64,000 nucleotides of DNA, taken from positions 1 to 64,000 of the forward strand of contig URQO01000002.1 in NCBI GenBank assembly GCA_900550135.1. The letters are read 5' to 3'. The position numbers and the translations under genes are program-made. Numbering within the stretch: the first letter of the stretch is position 1; every line of letters starts with the position of its first letter. This document shows, one piece after another, positions 43,393 through 52,256 of the stretch. The notes below the pieces were generated by a model. It was given only the letters and a program-made list of their open reading frames with translations, was not told the origin of the DNA and ran no database searches. The stretch is from an uncultured Eubacterium sp. Lineage in GTDB: Bacteria > Bacillota > Clostridia > Lachnospirales > Lachnospiraceae.

Positions 43393-43989
43393 TTATACAG
43401 TTACCCTTCCCTGAAGTGCTCTTAACAAAGTGACATTGTCAATACATTCCAAATCACCACCTACAGGCACTCCACTGGCTATTCGCGTAACTTTTATTCC
43501 TAAAGGCTTTACCACCTTACTAATGTACATTGCCGTAGCTTCGCCTTCCACACTGGAATTGGTTGCAATAATAACTTCATCCACATCATCTTTAAGTCTA
43601 CTGAAAAGTTCTTTTAACTTGATATCATTTTGACCTATGCCTGCCATTGGATTGATGGCACCATGCAATACGTGATACACTCCTTTGTACTCACCTACTT
43701 TTTCATAAGCTGCCATATCCTTTGTGCTTTCAACAACCATAATGGTTTTATGATCTCTTTCTTTGCTACTGCAAATAGGACATACTTCCTGATCTGTCAA
43801 TGTACAACAAACTTTGCAGTACTTTACGTTGCGTTTTGCATTTACCATTGCATTTGCCAAATCTTCCACCTGTTCTTCAGGCATGTCTAATATATGAAAA
43901 GCCAATCTTCCTGCCGTCTTTGCGCCGATGCCCGGAAGCCCTGACAACTCTTCTATTAGTTTTGTTATATAACCACTATAGTAATCCAT
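43393..43989 (-). CDS. recR: Recombination mediator RecR
   Basis: This 198-residue DNA repair protein acts with RecF/RecO to load RecA. It has an N-terminal helix-hairpin-helix (LSGLPGIGAKTAGRLAFHIL), a four-Cys zinc motif (CKVCCTLTDQEVCPIC, about 57-72), a Toprim domain (IMVVESTKDMAAYEK; IATNSSVEGEATAMYI) and the Walker-like C-terminus ASGVPVGGDLE. Its ATG overlaps the ybaB stop (TAATG), so translation is coupled. Order dnaX-ybaB-recR is the widely conserved arrangement. Confidence 0.97.
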   Translation of the reverse strand: MDYYSGYITKLIEELSGLPGIGAKTAGRLAFHILDMPEEQVEDLANAMVNAKRNVKYCKVCCTLTDQEVCPICSSKERDHKTIMVVESTKDMAAYEKVGEYKGVYHVLHGAINPMAGIGQNDIKLKELFSRLKDDVDEVIIATNSSVEGEATAMYISKVVKPLGIKVTRIASGVPVGGDLECIDNVTLLRALQGRVTV

Positions 43990-44339
43990 TAAAATAAACC
44001 ACCTAATCCACCGGTAATTTTAGACATCTTTTCTGACTGTAAATCTTCCATCTTTCTGATTGCTTCATTGACTGCTGCCATTGTTAAATCTTCAAGCATT
44101 TCAATATCATCAGGGTCTACTACTTCCGGATCAAACTTAATTGCTGTAATTTCTTTTTTTCCTGAAATTGTAACCTCAACAGCGCCACCTCCTGCAGTTG
44201 CTGTATATGTTGATTCTTCTAACTCAGTCTGTGCCTCTTCCATCTGTTTTTGCATTTTCTGAGCCTGCTTCATTATATTGTTCATATTTCCAGGCATTCC
44301 TCCCGGCATGCCTCCTGGAAATCCTCCTCTTCTTGCCAT
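43989..44339 (-). CDS. ybaB: YbaB/EbfC family nucleoid-associated protein
   Basis: The 116-residue dimeric DNA-binding protein has a Gly/Met-rich start (GGFPGGMPGGMPGN), a coiled-coil helix (IMKQAQKMQKQMEEAQTEL) and the conserved core GGGAVEVTISGKKEI, FDPEVVDPDDIEMLEDL. It sits between dnaX and recR: its ATG follows the dnaX stop directly with GAGGAGG inside the dnaX end, and its stop overlaps recR. The N-terminal Gly-rich extension is common in clostridial members. Confidence 0.95.
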   Translation of the reverse strand: MARRGGFPGGMPGGMPGNMNNIMKQAQKMQKQMEEAQTELEESTYTATAGGGAVEVTISGKKEITAIKFDPEVVDPDDIEMLEDLTMAAVNEAIRKMEDLQSEKMSKITGGLGGLF

Positions 44340-45899
44340 TTAAAAATCCTCCTCTTCAACTTCCATATTTATTTTTGAAACCACTTCCATAAAATAATCA
44401 CCAAATTTTTGGTTATTGTCCAGTATGGTCATTTCAATTTTTACCTGTTTTTGTATTTCTTCACTGATAATGTTGGTAAGCATTTCAATAACTTCCGGCT
44501 TGTTGCAGCCTTCATATCCAACAGAACCTGCGTTGAATACTATCAAAAGTGTATCATCACCCTTTACACTAAATCTTGCATCCTGTAGATATATTTTGTA
44601 AGGGTTTGAAATATGTCTCCTAATTTTTCCCCAGTTGTTTACAACTTCCTGTATATCAGCAGGAACCGGTTTTGCAAATACTTTTTTAGGCCTTGGTTCT
44701 TCCGACTTTTCTACTACAACAGTTTTTGCTGTTGTTGCAATATCTCCACTTTCAATCTTTTTTTCCATAATGGAAATACGATTATTCAGCGAACCGATAT
44801 CCTGCTCCATGGCAGGCTTTGTAAGTTTTATTAATGCAATCTCAATCAACACTCTTTTTTGTGATGAGTATTTTATCTGGTTGGATAACTCTGAGAATAT
44901 CCTTATATATCGCATTATCACATCGGTATCTACCATCTGTGCCTCTTCTTTTAATGCCTGTATTCTCTCAGCTGATGCATCGATAATTTCCGCAGCCTGA
45001 TCTGATGTTTTTATAAGCATAAGATTTCGTAAATACCAGATGAAATCATTTACAAACTGACCTAGTTCTCTACCCTGCATAACAATTTCATCCAATACGT
45101 GAATGCAGGAAATCACATCACCTTCAATAATATGTCTTGTAAGGTCACTAAAAATTTCATTGTCAACAGCACCTAATACTTCCAAAACATTTTCATAAGT
45201 AAGCTTTTGTCCCAGATAAAAAGCTATACACTGGTCCAGAAGACTTAAAGCATCACGCATTGAACCATCTGCAGCCTTTGCCACATATCTGATGGCTTTT
45301 TCTTCAACCTCAATATTTTCCTTTTCCATCAGTTCCATCAGTCTTGCCACAATAGTATCTATGGATATTCTCTTAAAATCATATCTCTGACATCTTGATA
45401 AAATAGTAATCGGAATTTTGTGAGGCTCTGTTGTTGCCAGGATAAAAAGTACATATGATGGTGGTTCTTCCAATGTTTTTAATAATGCATTGAAAGCCCC
45501 TATTGAAAGCATATGAACTTCATCGATAATGTACACAGTGTACTTTCCACTTGATGGTGTATACTGTATTTCATCTCTAATCTGTCGGATATTGTCAACA
45601 CCGTTGTTTGAAGCCGCATCAATTTCTATAACGTTCATTGAACTGCCCTGATTGATGGCACGGCACACGTCACATTGGTTGCATGGACTTCCATTTACAG
45701 GATGTTCACAGTTGACAGCCTTTGCAAATATTTTTGCCACACTTGTCTTTCCGGTACCTCTGGTGCCACAGAAAAGATATGCATGTCCTATTCTGTTTGC
45801 GTTAATCTGATTTGTTAATGTCTGTACAATATGGTCCTGACCTTTTACTTCATCAAAAGTACTTGGTCTGAACTTTCTGTACAATGCTGTGTAAGACAT
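44340..45899 (-). CDS. dnaX: DNA polymerase III subunits gamma and tau
   Basis: This 519-residue clamp-loader ATPase has Walker A CGTRGTGKTSVAKIFAKA (about 45-62), the zinc module CEHPVNGSPCNQCDVC (about 68-83), Walker B VYIIDEVHML (about 117-126), sensor 1 ATTEPHKIP and the SRC motif ILSRCQRYDF. The C-terminal third is shorter and less charged than tau of enterobacteria. GGAGA precedes ATG 45899. It is the first gene of dnaX-ybaB-recR. Confidence 0.97.
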   Translation of the reverse strand: MSYTALYRKFRPSTFDEVKGQDHIVQTLTNQINANRIGHAYLFCGTRGTGKTSVAKIFAKAVNCEHPVNGSPCNQCDVCRAINQGSSMNVIEIDAASNNGVDNIRQIRDEIQYTPSSGKYTVYIIDEVHMLSIGAFNALLKTLEEPPSYVLFILATTEPHKIPITILSRCQRYDFKRISIDTIVARLMELMEKENIEVEEKAIRYVAKAADGSMRDALSLLDQCIAFYLGQKLTYENVLEVLGAVDNEIFSDLTRHIIEGDVISCIHVLDEIVMQGRELGQFVNDFIWYLRNLMLIKTSDQAAEIIDASAERIQALKEEAQMVDTDVIMRYIRIFSELSNQIKYSSQKRVLIEIALIKLTKPAMEQDIGSLNNRISIMEKKIESGDIATTAKTVVVEKSEEPRPKKVFAKPVPADIQEVVNNWGKIRRHISNPYKIYLQDARFSVKGDDTLLIVFNAGSVGYEGCNKPEVIEMLTNIISEEIQKQVKIEMTILDNNQKFGDYFMEVVSKINMEVEEEDF

Positions 45900-45965
45900 G
45901 ATTTCTCCTTTACTGTATTATTTTTGGGCATAGTACACCCATTTACACCTTTGGATAACATTATA

Positions 45966-46005
45966 AACCAAAAAAGTTTTCCATACAAGATGTTGGAAAA
46001 CTTTT
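45966..46005 (-). terminator. Terminator behind the lipase-domain gene
   Basis: Perfect 12-bp arms AAAAGTTTTCCA (45994-46005 and 45972-45983 in complement) with a 10-base loop are followed on minus by TTTTGG. Confidence 0.8.
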
Positions 46006-46034
46006 CTTTATTATAAACTATATATATTTTTTAA

Positions 46035-47984
46035 TTAGTACATTACATTAAGCCATGCAATATATCCCAGCTGGGTATGGGCAAATCCAAATTTGTTATT
46101 TACCTTGCCGTCTACTACCATTTTAAGCATAACTGTTTTGGCATCATTGTTTGACTTACATGCAGAAATACAGTTTTTAAGTCCTGCTTTCAACTGTCCT
46201 CCTAAAACATAACCTAAACCATACTTGCAGAAAAACTCCGGTGTTTTATTTGGCTTTTTCTTGTAGTAGCCGGATTTTTTGTTGCCTGCATATTTCAGAA
46301 AAGCTTTTACTAATGAGTTTTTACCCTTTACTCCAAAACCATTATATTTTACTTTGCTCAGTTTCTTAAACTTACTTTCCATTGCCTTCTTTTTTGATGC
46401 TGTCAAAGTTATATCTACACCATATCTTTTGTATCCCCATTTCTTTGGTGCAACTTCTGTTACAAAATCTCCAGGATTTAAGTAATTAAAAATATTTTCA
46501 TATCCTTTTTTCTTTGCAGAAATGGATACTCTTGGCGTTGCAAATGTATATGCATACACGTTATTTTTTCCAACTACGCTATTCATATGTTTTGCAAATA
46601 AATTGGCTACTGCTGCGCCTCTGCTGTGACCTGTAATCCAAACTTTTGTTTTAGAATTTTTACTCAGGCTTACTTTATTTTTGGACAGGTAACTTTTTAT
46701 TTCTTTATACATTTTTTCTTCTGCAATAGAAAATCCTGTATGTGTGTTTCCTTTGCCAAGATTCCAGTTGCTGACCCACTCATAGTCACCGCCGGTACCT
46801 TTTACCCAGACAGCCACAATATTTGTGCCATCTACATTCCTAATACCAACTTCATATGAGATGGTGTCATTATTGTTTTTCTTTGGAGTCTTTTTTACAT
46901 ATTTGTATTTGTTAAACTTACATGCTTTTATAAGCTTTGTTGAATAATTTTTGTCATACACAGAAGATGCTGCAAGCATTGATAATTTTGCAAGACCTCC
47001 CTGAATTTTTGAACTTGATTTTGTAAAATATCCATCAGAATACTTTTCTGTATCTTTTAATACTTTCTTTGTCTGACCATCTTTATATGTTCCGGTTACA
47101 TTTAAAGAAATACTGTTACTTTTATTTGTGGAATCCTTTACCTTATCTCTATCAAATGGCTGTTTGGACAAAAGTGAGGAATTTGCTTTTACTTTAATAA
47201 CCGGTCTTACACCATATGAATAAGTGAAATATTTAGAATATATTGCTCCTGTATATGAAACATAACTTTGAACCATGTTTCCATGATTCCAGCCACCAGG
47301 ACCTCTAAGCCACCATTTTACTGCCGGTTCATCATATCCTGCATATTTTGTTGTATAGGCTATTCTTGTATTTGTTTCGCCGTCAGTATTGTCGAAACCA
47401 TAATCCAAACTTTGAACTTCCTCACTGTCAAGCAAAGATACTTTGTCATGAGTTTCAATATACTGTGCTGGTTTTTTGTCTATATAAGCATCATTGTATG
47501 GATGGTATTTTGTAACATTTACAATTGTTTTCATATCTTTTTGTTCATTCTTTGTAAATGCTGTATTGTAAAAATCACCGTTTAGCTTGTCTCTTAATGG
47601 TGATTCTGACCAAAATCCCTGATAATCACTCATAAAGAGCACTTTCTTTGAAAGAAGTGTGTAATATCCACCACTTTCACCTAAAACAAGCCATTCTATT
47701 GAATCATTTGCCTTGGCATAATGAAATCTACCATAAGCTTTTGCTCTGGCATATTTCACTCCTTTATACACAACAGTACCGTCTTTTTCAAAATCGGTAT
47801 CATCTAATGTGTAAATAATATCTTCATCTGTAATAAAATTTTGGTAATAGGCACCAAAATATACAGATGTTCCCACATCATATCCTGATGCTGCCTTTAC
47901 GGAAAAATTCCATAAATTAACGCCTGAAAACATTGACATAACCATGGTCAATGCTATTACCACACTTAAAACTTTTTTCTTCAT
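46035..47984 (-). CDS. Secreted DUF6273 and class 3 lipase-like fusion protein
   Basis: The 649-residue protein has a signal peptide (about 1-32). Residues about 35-275 match the DUF6273 pattern (IEWLVLGESGGYYTLLSKK; VKWWLRGPGG; YGVRPVIKVKANSS), a domain found in many clostridial surface proteins. About 330-600 is an alpha/beta-hydrolase of lipase class 3 type with the nucleophile elbow GHSRGAAVANLFAKH (Ser about 470) and the following strand YAYTFATPRVS. Asp and His of the triad are probably in NPGDFVTEV and near the C-terminus (FAHTQLGY). A secreted esterase or lipase is likely; substrate unknown. A terminator follows. Confidence 0.78.
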   Translation of the reverse strand: MKKKVLSVVIALTMVMSMFSGVNLWNFSVKAASGYDVGTSVYFGAYYQNFITDEDIIYTLDDTDFEKDGTVVYKGVKYARAKAYGRFHYAKANDSIEWLVLGESGGYYTLLSKKVLFMSDYQGFWSESPLRDKLNGDFYNTAFTKNEQKDMKTIVNVTKYHPYNDAYIDKKPAQYIETHDKVSLLDSEEVQSLDYGFDNTDGETNTRIAYTTKYAGYDEPAVKWWLRGPGGWNHGNMVQSYVSYTGAIYSKYFTYSYGVRPVIKVKANSSLLSKQPFDRDKVKDSTNKSNSISLNVTGTYKDGQTKKVLKDTEKYSDGYFTKSSSKIQGGLAKLSMLAASSVYDKNYSTKLIKACKFNKYKYVKKTPKKNNNDTISYEVGIRNVDGTNIVAVWVKGTGGDYEWVSNWNLGKGNTHTGFSIAEEKMYKEIKSYLSKNKVSLSKNSKTKVWITGHSRGAAVANLFAKHMNSVVGKNNVYAYTFATPRVSISAKKKGYENIFNYLNPGDFVTEVAPKKWGYKRYGVDITLTASKKKAMESKFKKLSKVKYNGFGVKGKNSLVKAFLKYAGNKKSGYYKKKPNKTPEFFCKYGLGYVLGGQLKAGLKNCISACKSNNDAKTVMLKMVVDGKVNNKFGFAHTQLGYIAWLNVMY

Positions 47985-48082
47985 TTTTATCCTCCATATT
48001 TTTTCTTTTGTATACTATTTATACTATATATTATTCTGTAATATTTTTAAACTATTTTATGAAAATGTATTTTTTTTAAAAT

Positions 48083-48123
48083 AAAGAAGCTGAAACTTCT
48101 AAATCAAAAGTTTCAGCTTCTTT
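48083..48123 (-). terminator. Terminator of the SRP RNA gene
   Basis: Perfect 13-bp arms GAAGCTGAAACTT (48086-48098 and 48108-48120) plus flanking AAA/TTT pairs end in TTTATTTT on minus, about ten bases after the RNA 3' end. Confidence 0.88.
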
Positions 48124-48132
48124 TATTTTTAA

Positions 48133-48394
48133 TCCGCGCGATTTGCTTTGTGAATACTCCATAAGCGTTACCTTTACAGTTAGCTCGGCTTAGGCTTCCT
48201 TATGTCACACAAAATGATCTGCTTAGTGCTGCTTCATTCCTGACCTGACACGGTTCACAGGATTCTGTTGCATAAGACCCAAACGTCAACACCACTTATA
48301 AAGGGCAGCCCTACAAAATATACCCGAGGCAAATCATCACCCCTGCTATAGCGGATTGCAGGTACAGGACGCCGCTATCTCCCCGGCTGCGCGG
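48133..48394 (-). ncRNA. ffs: Signal recognition particle RNA, large bacterial type
   Basis: Read on minus, the ends CCGCGC and GCGCGG pair. The Alu-domain block contains GTACCTGCAATCCGCT, nearly identical to Bacillus scRNA. The segment GTGGTGTTGACGTTTGGGTC follows. The Ffh-binding loop reads GTCAGGTCAGGAATGAAGCA, and the tail has GCCGAGCTAACTG and GTAACGCTTA. Length is about 262 nt, close to the 271-nt Bacillus RNA. It lies between tadA and (one gene further on) dnaX, as in Bacillus. A TATAAC -10 is at 48399-48404. Ends are estimates. Confidence 0.95.
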
Positions 48395-48457
48395 AAGTGT
48401 TATATCATATTTAGTTTTAACCAACGAGTTTTAGCATACCTTACTGTTTTTTCTTTG

Positions 48458-48916
48458 TCAACTATGATTTCTTAATTTTCTAAAAAAACTTGTTAGCAAA
48501 CTGCTACACTCATCTTTTAAAATACCACTTTCTATTTCAACCTGATGGTTAAATTTGTCAACCTGTAAAAGATTTAAAATAGAACCGGCACACCCTGCCT
48601 TTGGATTCATGCAGCCAATATATACCTTTTTAATTCTCGCCTGAACTATGGCTCCTGCACACATTTGACATGGTTCTGTGGTTACATACATTTCACAGTC
48701 ATCCAAACGCCAATCACCAAGTTTTCTGCTTGCTTTTTTTATAGCATTTAATTCTGCGTGACTTAAAGTGTTTCGGTCAATGTTTCTTCTGTTGTATCCC
48801 CTTCCCACAACCATTCCGTCATGCACAATAACACATCCAATAGGAACTTCATCAAGCCGTTCTGCTTTTTTTGCCTGCACAATTGCCATTTTCATATATT
48901 TTTCTTTTTCTCTCAT
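48458..48916 (-). CDS. tadA: tRNA-specific adenosine deaminase
   Basis: This 152-residue zinc enzyme converts A34 to inosine in tRNA-Arg(ACG). The zinc/catalytic motif HAELNAIKKA (His and Glu, about 53-55) and PCQMCAGAIVQA (two Cys ligands, about 83-86) are intact. Length is normal. AAGG precedes ATG 48916. It starts 12 bp behind the GH18 lipoprotein gene and is followed by SRP RNA, an arrangement also known in Bacillus. Confidence 0.95.
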   Translation of the reverse strand: MREKEKYMKMAIVQAKKAERLDEVPIGCVIVHDGMVVGRGYNRRNIDRNTLSHAELNAIKKASRKLGDWRLDDCEMYVTTEPCQMCAGAIVQARIKKVYIGCMNPKAGCAGSILNLLQVDKFNHQVEIESGILKDECSSLLTSFFRKLRNHS

Positions 48917-48928
48917 ATTGCCTTGTTC

Positions 48929-50716
48929 CTATTCAAAATATGATCCAATTGTATCCCAAATGCTGTCATTTTCCTGACCTAAAGCCCAGTATGCTGAACC
49001 TGCCAGTTTGTATTTTTTCATCAATTCCATTCTTGCCTTCATGGATGTTGCATCCTCAAGCCATATTGAATACGTTGATTTGCCCTTACTGTATGTGACA
49101 AAATTCTGACCTGTGGTCTTGTCATATGTTGGTTTGACTCCGGCATCTTTGTAAGTTTTTTCAGCGGTACTCATTCCTGCTGATTCACATGATAAATAAT
49201 AATTTCCATTTGCTGAATCCTCTATTAATGTACCTGTTCCATCACCAGCAGCCTGAGGTGTTTCTTTCCATATTCTTGTGTAGAAAGGAACACCATTTAT
49301 AATTCTTGATGCATCTTTTGCCTGTTTAATTGTATCCTGTATGGACTTTTCAGCATACGACAATGAAGATACAGAACCTGCCTCAGTGCTTGCTGATGTA
49401 TGTTCATCATAATTCATAATAATAAGATAATCTGCAAGTTTTAACTGCTGTTCTCTATCATAGTAACCACTCCACTGTGATGGGGAATAATTATCAATTG
49501 ACAAAACCAACCGTTCTTTTCTACACTGTACCGACAACTCTCTTAAAAACTGTAAATAACTGTCTATCATCTTTGTATTAATATGCTCAAAATCGATATT
49601 TATTCCATCAAGTTCATAACTTTTTGCATAATAAATAATGTTGTTTACCAATTTTGTTCTCAATTCTGTATTTGCCAAAACTTTTTTTGTTATCTTTGCA
49701 CTTGAAAAATCATTGTAAAGTGCCCACACCTGCATTCCTGCTTTGTGTGCTTTTTCTACATATGACAAATCTGCCAAAGTTGATAAATTTCCATTTCGGT
49801 CTGCAATACTAAACCATGTAGGTGATACCACATTGACACCTTTTGTATTTGCAATAAGTCCTTCTAAATTGTTATTTGCCGTCTGATTATATACAGGAGT
49901 CCATGCCAGACTTACCAACTTGTCCATTGTAATATGTGTATATTCATCATCGTCATTTTTGTAAGTTATTTTTTTGTTTTCTTCATTGGTCAGTTCTTTT
50001 GTTGGAACATATCCGATATAACCTGATTCTGTTTTAACTTTACTCCAATTTTTGCCCTGTTCAATAGCTGTAACTTTTGTTCCTTCTTTTATGTCTGTTA
50101 CAATCAGATTCTGATAATCACCTTTTGTACGCATCTGTGTATCACTATCTATTGTAAATGTTTTTTTAGTTGTTGATGTATAATCAAGGCTAACAATTCC
50201 AGGTGCCTTGCCTGATTTCTTTGTAATATTTATTTTGCAGTCTGCAAACTTCTGAACAAACTTTGTATTAACATAGCACTTTTTATTTTCAGTAATAAAT
50301 GCCACATAACCCAAATCTTCATCTGCGTCACCACCATGAAGTACTGTATCTTTTTTGTCTATATAATAGTTTGTTGTGGCATTGGTAAACAAAATTCTCT
50401 TATCTTTCTTATCCCAATAAAATCTTTTATCTATATTTTCCTTCACTACATCCAAATTGATATAAGCATCTACATCTTTTAAAATGGCATATTCTTTTGC
50501 ATAATCATTTTCCAGTGCAACAGCCATAACCTGACTTCCAACTTTTGTCTTATATTCTATATCATTTTGATTGCTATCTTCATATGTTAATCCCATGTAC
50601 CATTTAAGGTCCACCTGTCCGTCATTTGTCTTTTTAAACATATCACATCCACTTAATACTGTAACCATTGTGACAACAGTAAGTAACATGATAACTGCTT
50701 TTGTGCTTTTTTTCAC
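48929..50716 (-). CDS. GH18-family lipoprotein with SH3 domain, spore-germination hydrolase type
   Basis: This 595-residue lipoprotein has a lipobox VLSGC (Cys about 24). Residues about 40-185 form an N-terminal domain with repeated beta strands of copper-amine-oxidase/stalk type. About 190-255 is a bacterial SH3 domain (IKEGTKVTAIEQGKNWSKV). About 270-590 is a GH18 barrel with the catalytic strand DGINIDFEHI (Glu is the acid). Motifs LIIMNYDEH and GSAYWALGQEND also fit. The motif and layout are closest to YaaH/SleL-type and related cortex or wall hydrolases. Start is GTG 50716 with GGAGG upstream. It precedes tadA by 12 bp. Confidence 0.87.
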   Translation of the reverse strand: MKKSTKAVIMLLTVVTMVTVLSGCDMFKKTNDGQVDLKWYMGLTYEDSNQNDIEYKTKVGSQVMAVALENDYAKEYAILKDVDAYINLDVVKENIDKRFYWDKKDKRILFTNATTNYYIDKKDTVLHGGDADEDLGYVAFITENKKCYVNTKFVQKFADCKINITKKSGKAPGIVSLDYTSTTKKTFTIDSDTQMRTKGDYQNLIVTDIKEGTKVTAIEQGKNWSKVKTESGYIGYVPTKELTNEENKKITYKNDDDEYTHITMDKLVSLAWTPVYNQTANNNLEGLIANTKGVNVVSPTWFSIADRNGNLSTLADLSYVEKAHKAGMQVWALYNDFSSAKITKKVLANTELRTKLVNNIIYYAKSYELDGINIDFEHINTKMIDSYLQFLRELSVQCRKERLVLSIDNYSPSQWSGYYDREQQLKLADYLIIMNYDEHTSASTEAGSVSSLSYAEKSIQDTIKQAKDASRIINGVPFYTRIWKETPQAAGDGTGTLIEDSANGNYYLSCESAGMSTAEKTYKDAGVKPTYDKTTGQNFVTYSKGKSTYSIWLEDATSMKARMELMKKYKLAGSAYWALGQENDSIWDTIGSYFE

Positions 50717-50881
50717 TGATAAATCCTCCTTGTGTCAACACTATAATTTATAATACCACAAAGTATTTATTAATTGGACCATGTTTTTTAAACTATGCTA
50801 ACTTTTACAAAAAATTCATATTCTATTTAAATCTAAGTTTCTTTGAAAATCTGACTTTTTCTTCATATGGTTTTCTTACAC

Positions 50882-51025
50882 AAAAAGCCGGAGTCCGTAT
50901 ATGAACTCCGGCACACATTACTTTTTAACAGTAACGCTCATAGGGAAACTTTTTTTATTTAGGAAGTCAAATTATGCTATAATCAAACATCCTCGTGATA
51001 TATATCCCCTGTATGTATGTAGTCT
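50882..51025 (-). ncRNA. Candidate small RNA or leader with its own promoter and terminator
   Basis: A promoter on minus (TTGCAA 51054-51059, TATAAT 51032-51037) predicts a start near 51025. A strong G+C-rich terminator (arms 50903-50912 and 50887-50896, then TTTTT) ends it near 50882, giving about 144 nt. The RNA can fold back as a rod: AACAG with CTGTT, AGGGGA with TTCCCT, and a CGTTACT/AGTAATG hairpin. No open frame with a ribosome site is inside. It lies 166 bp upstream of the GH18 gene, so it could be a free sRNA (6S-like shape) or an attenuator. No known riboswitch consensus was recognised. Confidence 0.5.
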
Positions 51026-51031
51026 GTTTTG

Positions 51032-51059
51032 ATTATAACATATTGTTTTTATATTGCAA
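51032..51059 (-). promoter_or_regulatory. Promoter of the candidate small RNA
   Basis: Minus strand: TTGCAA -35 (51054-51059), 16-bp spacer, TG-extended TATAAT -10 (51032-51037). A mirror copy of the -10 region (TGCTATAATCAAA, 50975-50987) faces it on plus. Confidence 0.6.
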
Positions 51060-51170
51060 CTTATTTTTTGTATGGTTTTAATATGAAATAACATTTTTTA
51101 ATTTTTTGTCATATTTTGTACACTTTTTTGTTGTATATAATATATTGTAATATATTACTAGTTGATTTTC

Positions 51171-51199
51171 TTTACACTTCTGGTTTTATTGGATATACT
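51171..51199 (+). promoter_or_regulatory. Promoter of mecA
   Basis: Plus strand: TTTACA -35 (51171-51176), 17-bp spacer, TATACT -10 (51194-51199). The leader would be about 25 nt. Confidence 0.7.
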
Positions 51200-51230
51200 A
51201 ATAGAAGTAAATTAATGTGAGGTGATTTTT

Positions 51231-51968
51231 ATGAAAATTGAAAAAATAAATGAAAATCAGATTCGCTGTACACTAACCAAGGAGGATCTTGCCGACCGTA
51301 ACATCAAAATCAGTGAACTGGCTTATGGTTCCGGTAAAACGCGAGAACTTTTTCAGGATATGATGAGACAGGCAAACGATGATTTTGGATTTGAGGTCAA
51401 TGATATTCCATTGATGGTTGAGGCCATCCCTGTTTCTCCTGAAAGTATCATTCTTGTTATTACAAAAGTAGATGACCCTGAAGAGACAGAAGCTCATTTA
51501 TCTAAATTTTTCTCAAAGGATATTAAAGATAAATTTAAAGATAGTTTTCTTTCTCATTTAGATGATTTGGAAATAGATTTTGATGAAATTGAACAGTTAG
51601 GTGACACTCTTAATTCTGAGAACAACTCAGAAAATAATGAGTCCGACACAAATAGTAAAAGCGATGATGATTCACTTTTATACAGCATATATTCATTTGA
51701 CAGTTTAAAGGATATTATTTCTGTAGCAAATATGTTTGCATCTGTTTATAAAGGAGACAGTTCTGTATACAAGTCACCTTTTGACAACAGATACTATTTA
51801 TCACTTTGTGTGGAAGCTTCAGAAGAAAAGACTTTGGCAAAAATCTGTAGCATTCTTACAGAAAATGGTGTTCGAGAAACACCAACCTATGCAAAGGAAC
51901 TTTTCTACATGGAACATTTCCAGAAAATAGTTCCATCCAATGCTATCCAAAACTTAGGACAAATATAA
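51231..51968 (+). CDS. mecA: Adaptor protein MecA
   Basis: This 245-residue adaptor delivers substrates to the ClpC-ClpP protease; in Bacillus it controls ComK. The N-terminal substrate-binding domain (about 1-85) starts MKIEKINENQIRCTLTKEDL. An acidic, Asn/Ser-rich linker (about 122-150) leads to the C-terminal ClpC-binding domain (about 150-240: LYSIYSFDSLKDIISVAN; YYLSLCVEASEEKTLAKIC split). ATG 51231 is chosen because GAGGTGA lies at the right distance; a GTG nine bases upstream does not. Its stop codon lies inside the left arm of a 220-bp palindromic element. Confidence 0.93.
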   Translation: MKIEKINENQIRCTLTKEDLADRNIKISELAYGSGKTRELFQDMMRQANDDFGFEVNDIPLMVEAIPVSPESIILVITKVDDPEETEAHLSKFFSKDIKDKFKDSFLSHLDDLEIDFDEIEQLGDTLNSENNSENNESDTNSKSDDDSLLYSIYSFDSLKDIISVANMFASVYKGDSSVYKSPFDNRYYLSLCVEASEEKTLAKICSILTENGVRETPTYAKELFYMEHFQKIVPSNAIQNLGQI

Positions 51969-52181
51969 ACGCCAATTATGCACTTTTACAGATTGTATTC
52001 ATTTGTGGCAATATACAAATGAACGAAAACACGCTCCCGCTGCCAAACGCTGGTAGCGGTTCTATCAAGCCGGCTTTGCCGCCTTAATGAACCGACCGCG
52101 TTAGAAGCACTTTCGTTCAATGTTGTATATTGCCACAAATTTTATACAAAAGTATAGTTGTGCATAATTGGCGTTTATATT
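51962..52181. repeat. 220-bp structured palindromic element between mecA and a SpoU methylase gene
   Basis: Outer arms are a perfect 22-bp inverted repeat (51962-51983 and 52160-52181). Inside is a perfect 18-bp pair (52001-52018 and 52123-52140) and a 9-bp pair (52020-52028 and 52111-52119). The centre (52029-52110) is G+C-rich for this genome and holds further hairpins (about 52041-52060; AAGCCGGC/GCCGCCTT at about 52068-52086). The left arm includes the mecA stop codon. It may be a MITE-like element, a structured RNA or an elaborate bidirectional terminator. Confidence 0.75.
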
Positions 52182-52256
52182 ATGTTTATTCAATTTGGTA
52201 CAATAATCTGTCAATCATTTTTGGTATTTACCTAAATATGCTATCTTACAATATGC

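Noticed and set aside
50882..51025. Firm 6S RNA assignment
   Set aside because: The rod-like fold is suggestive, but I cannot confirm the conserved central bubble or sequence, so it is left as a candidate small RNA.
52029..52110. tRNA-like centre of the palindromic element (contains GGTTC and several hairpins)
   Set aside because: No acceptor stem, anticodon arm or CCA end can be drawn; the arms fit nested inverted repeats better.
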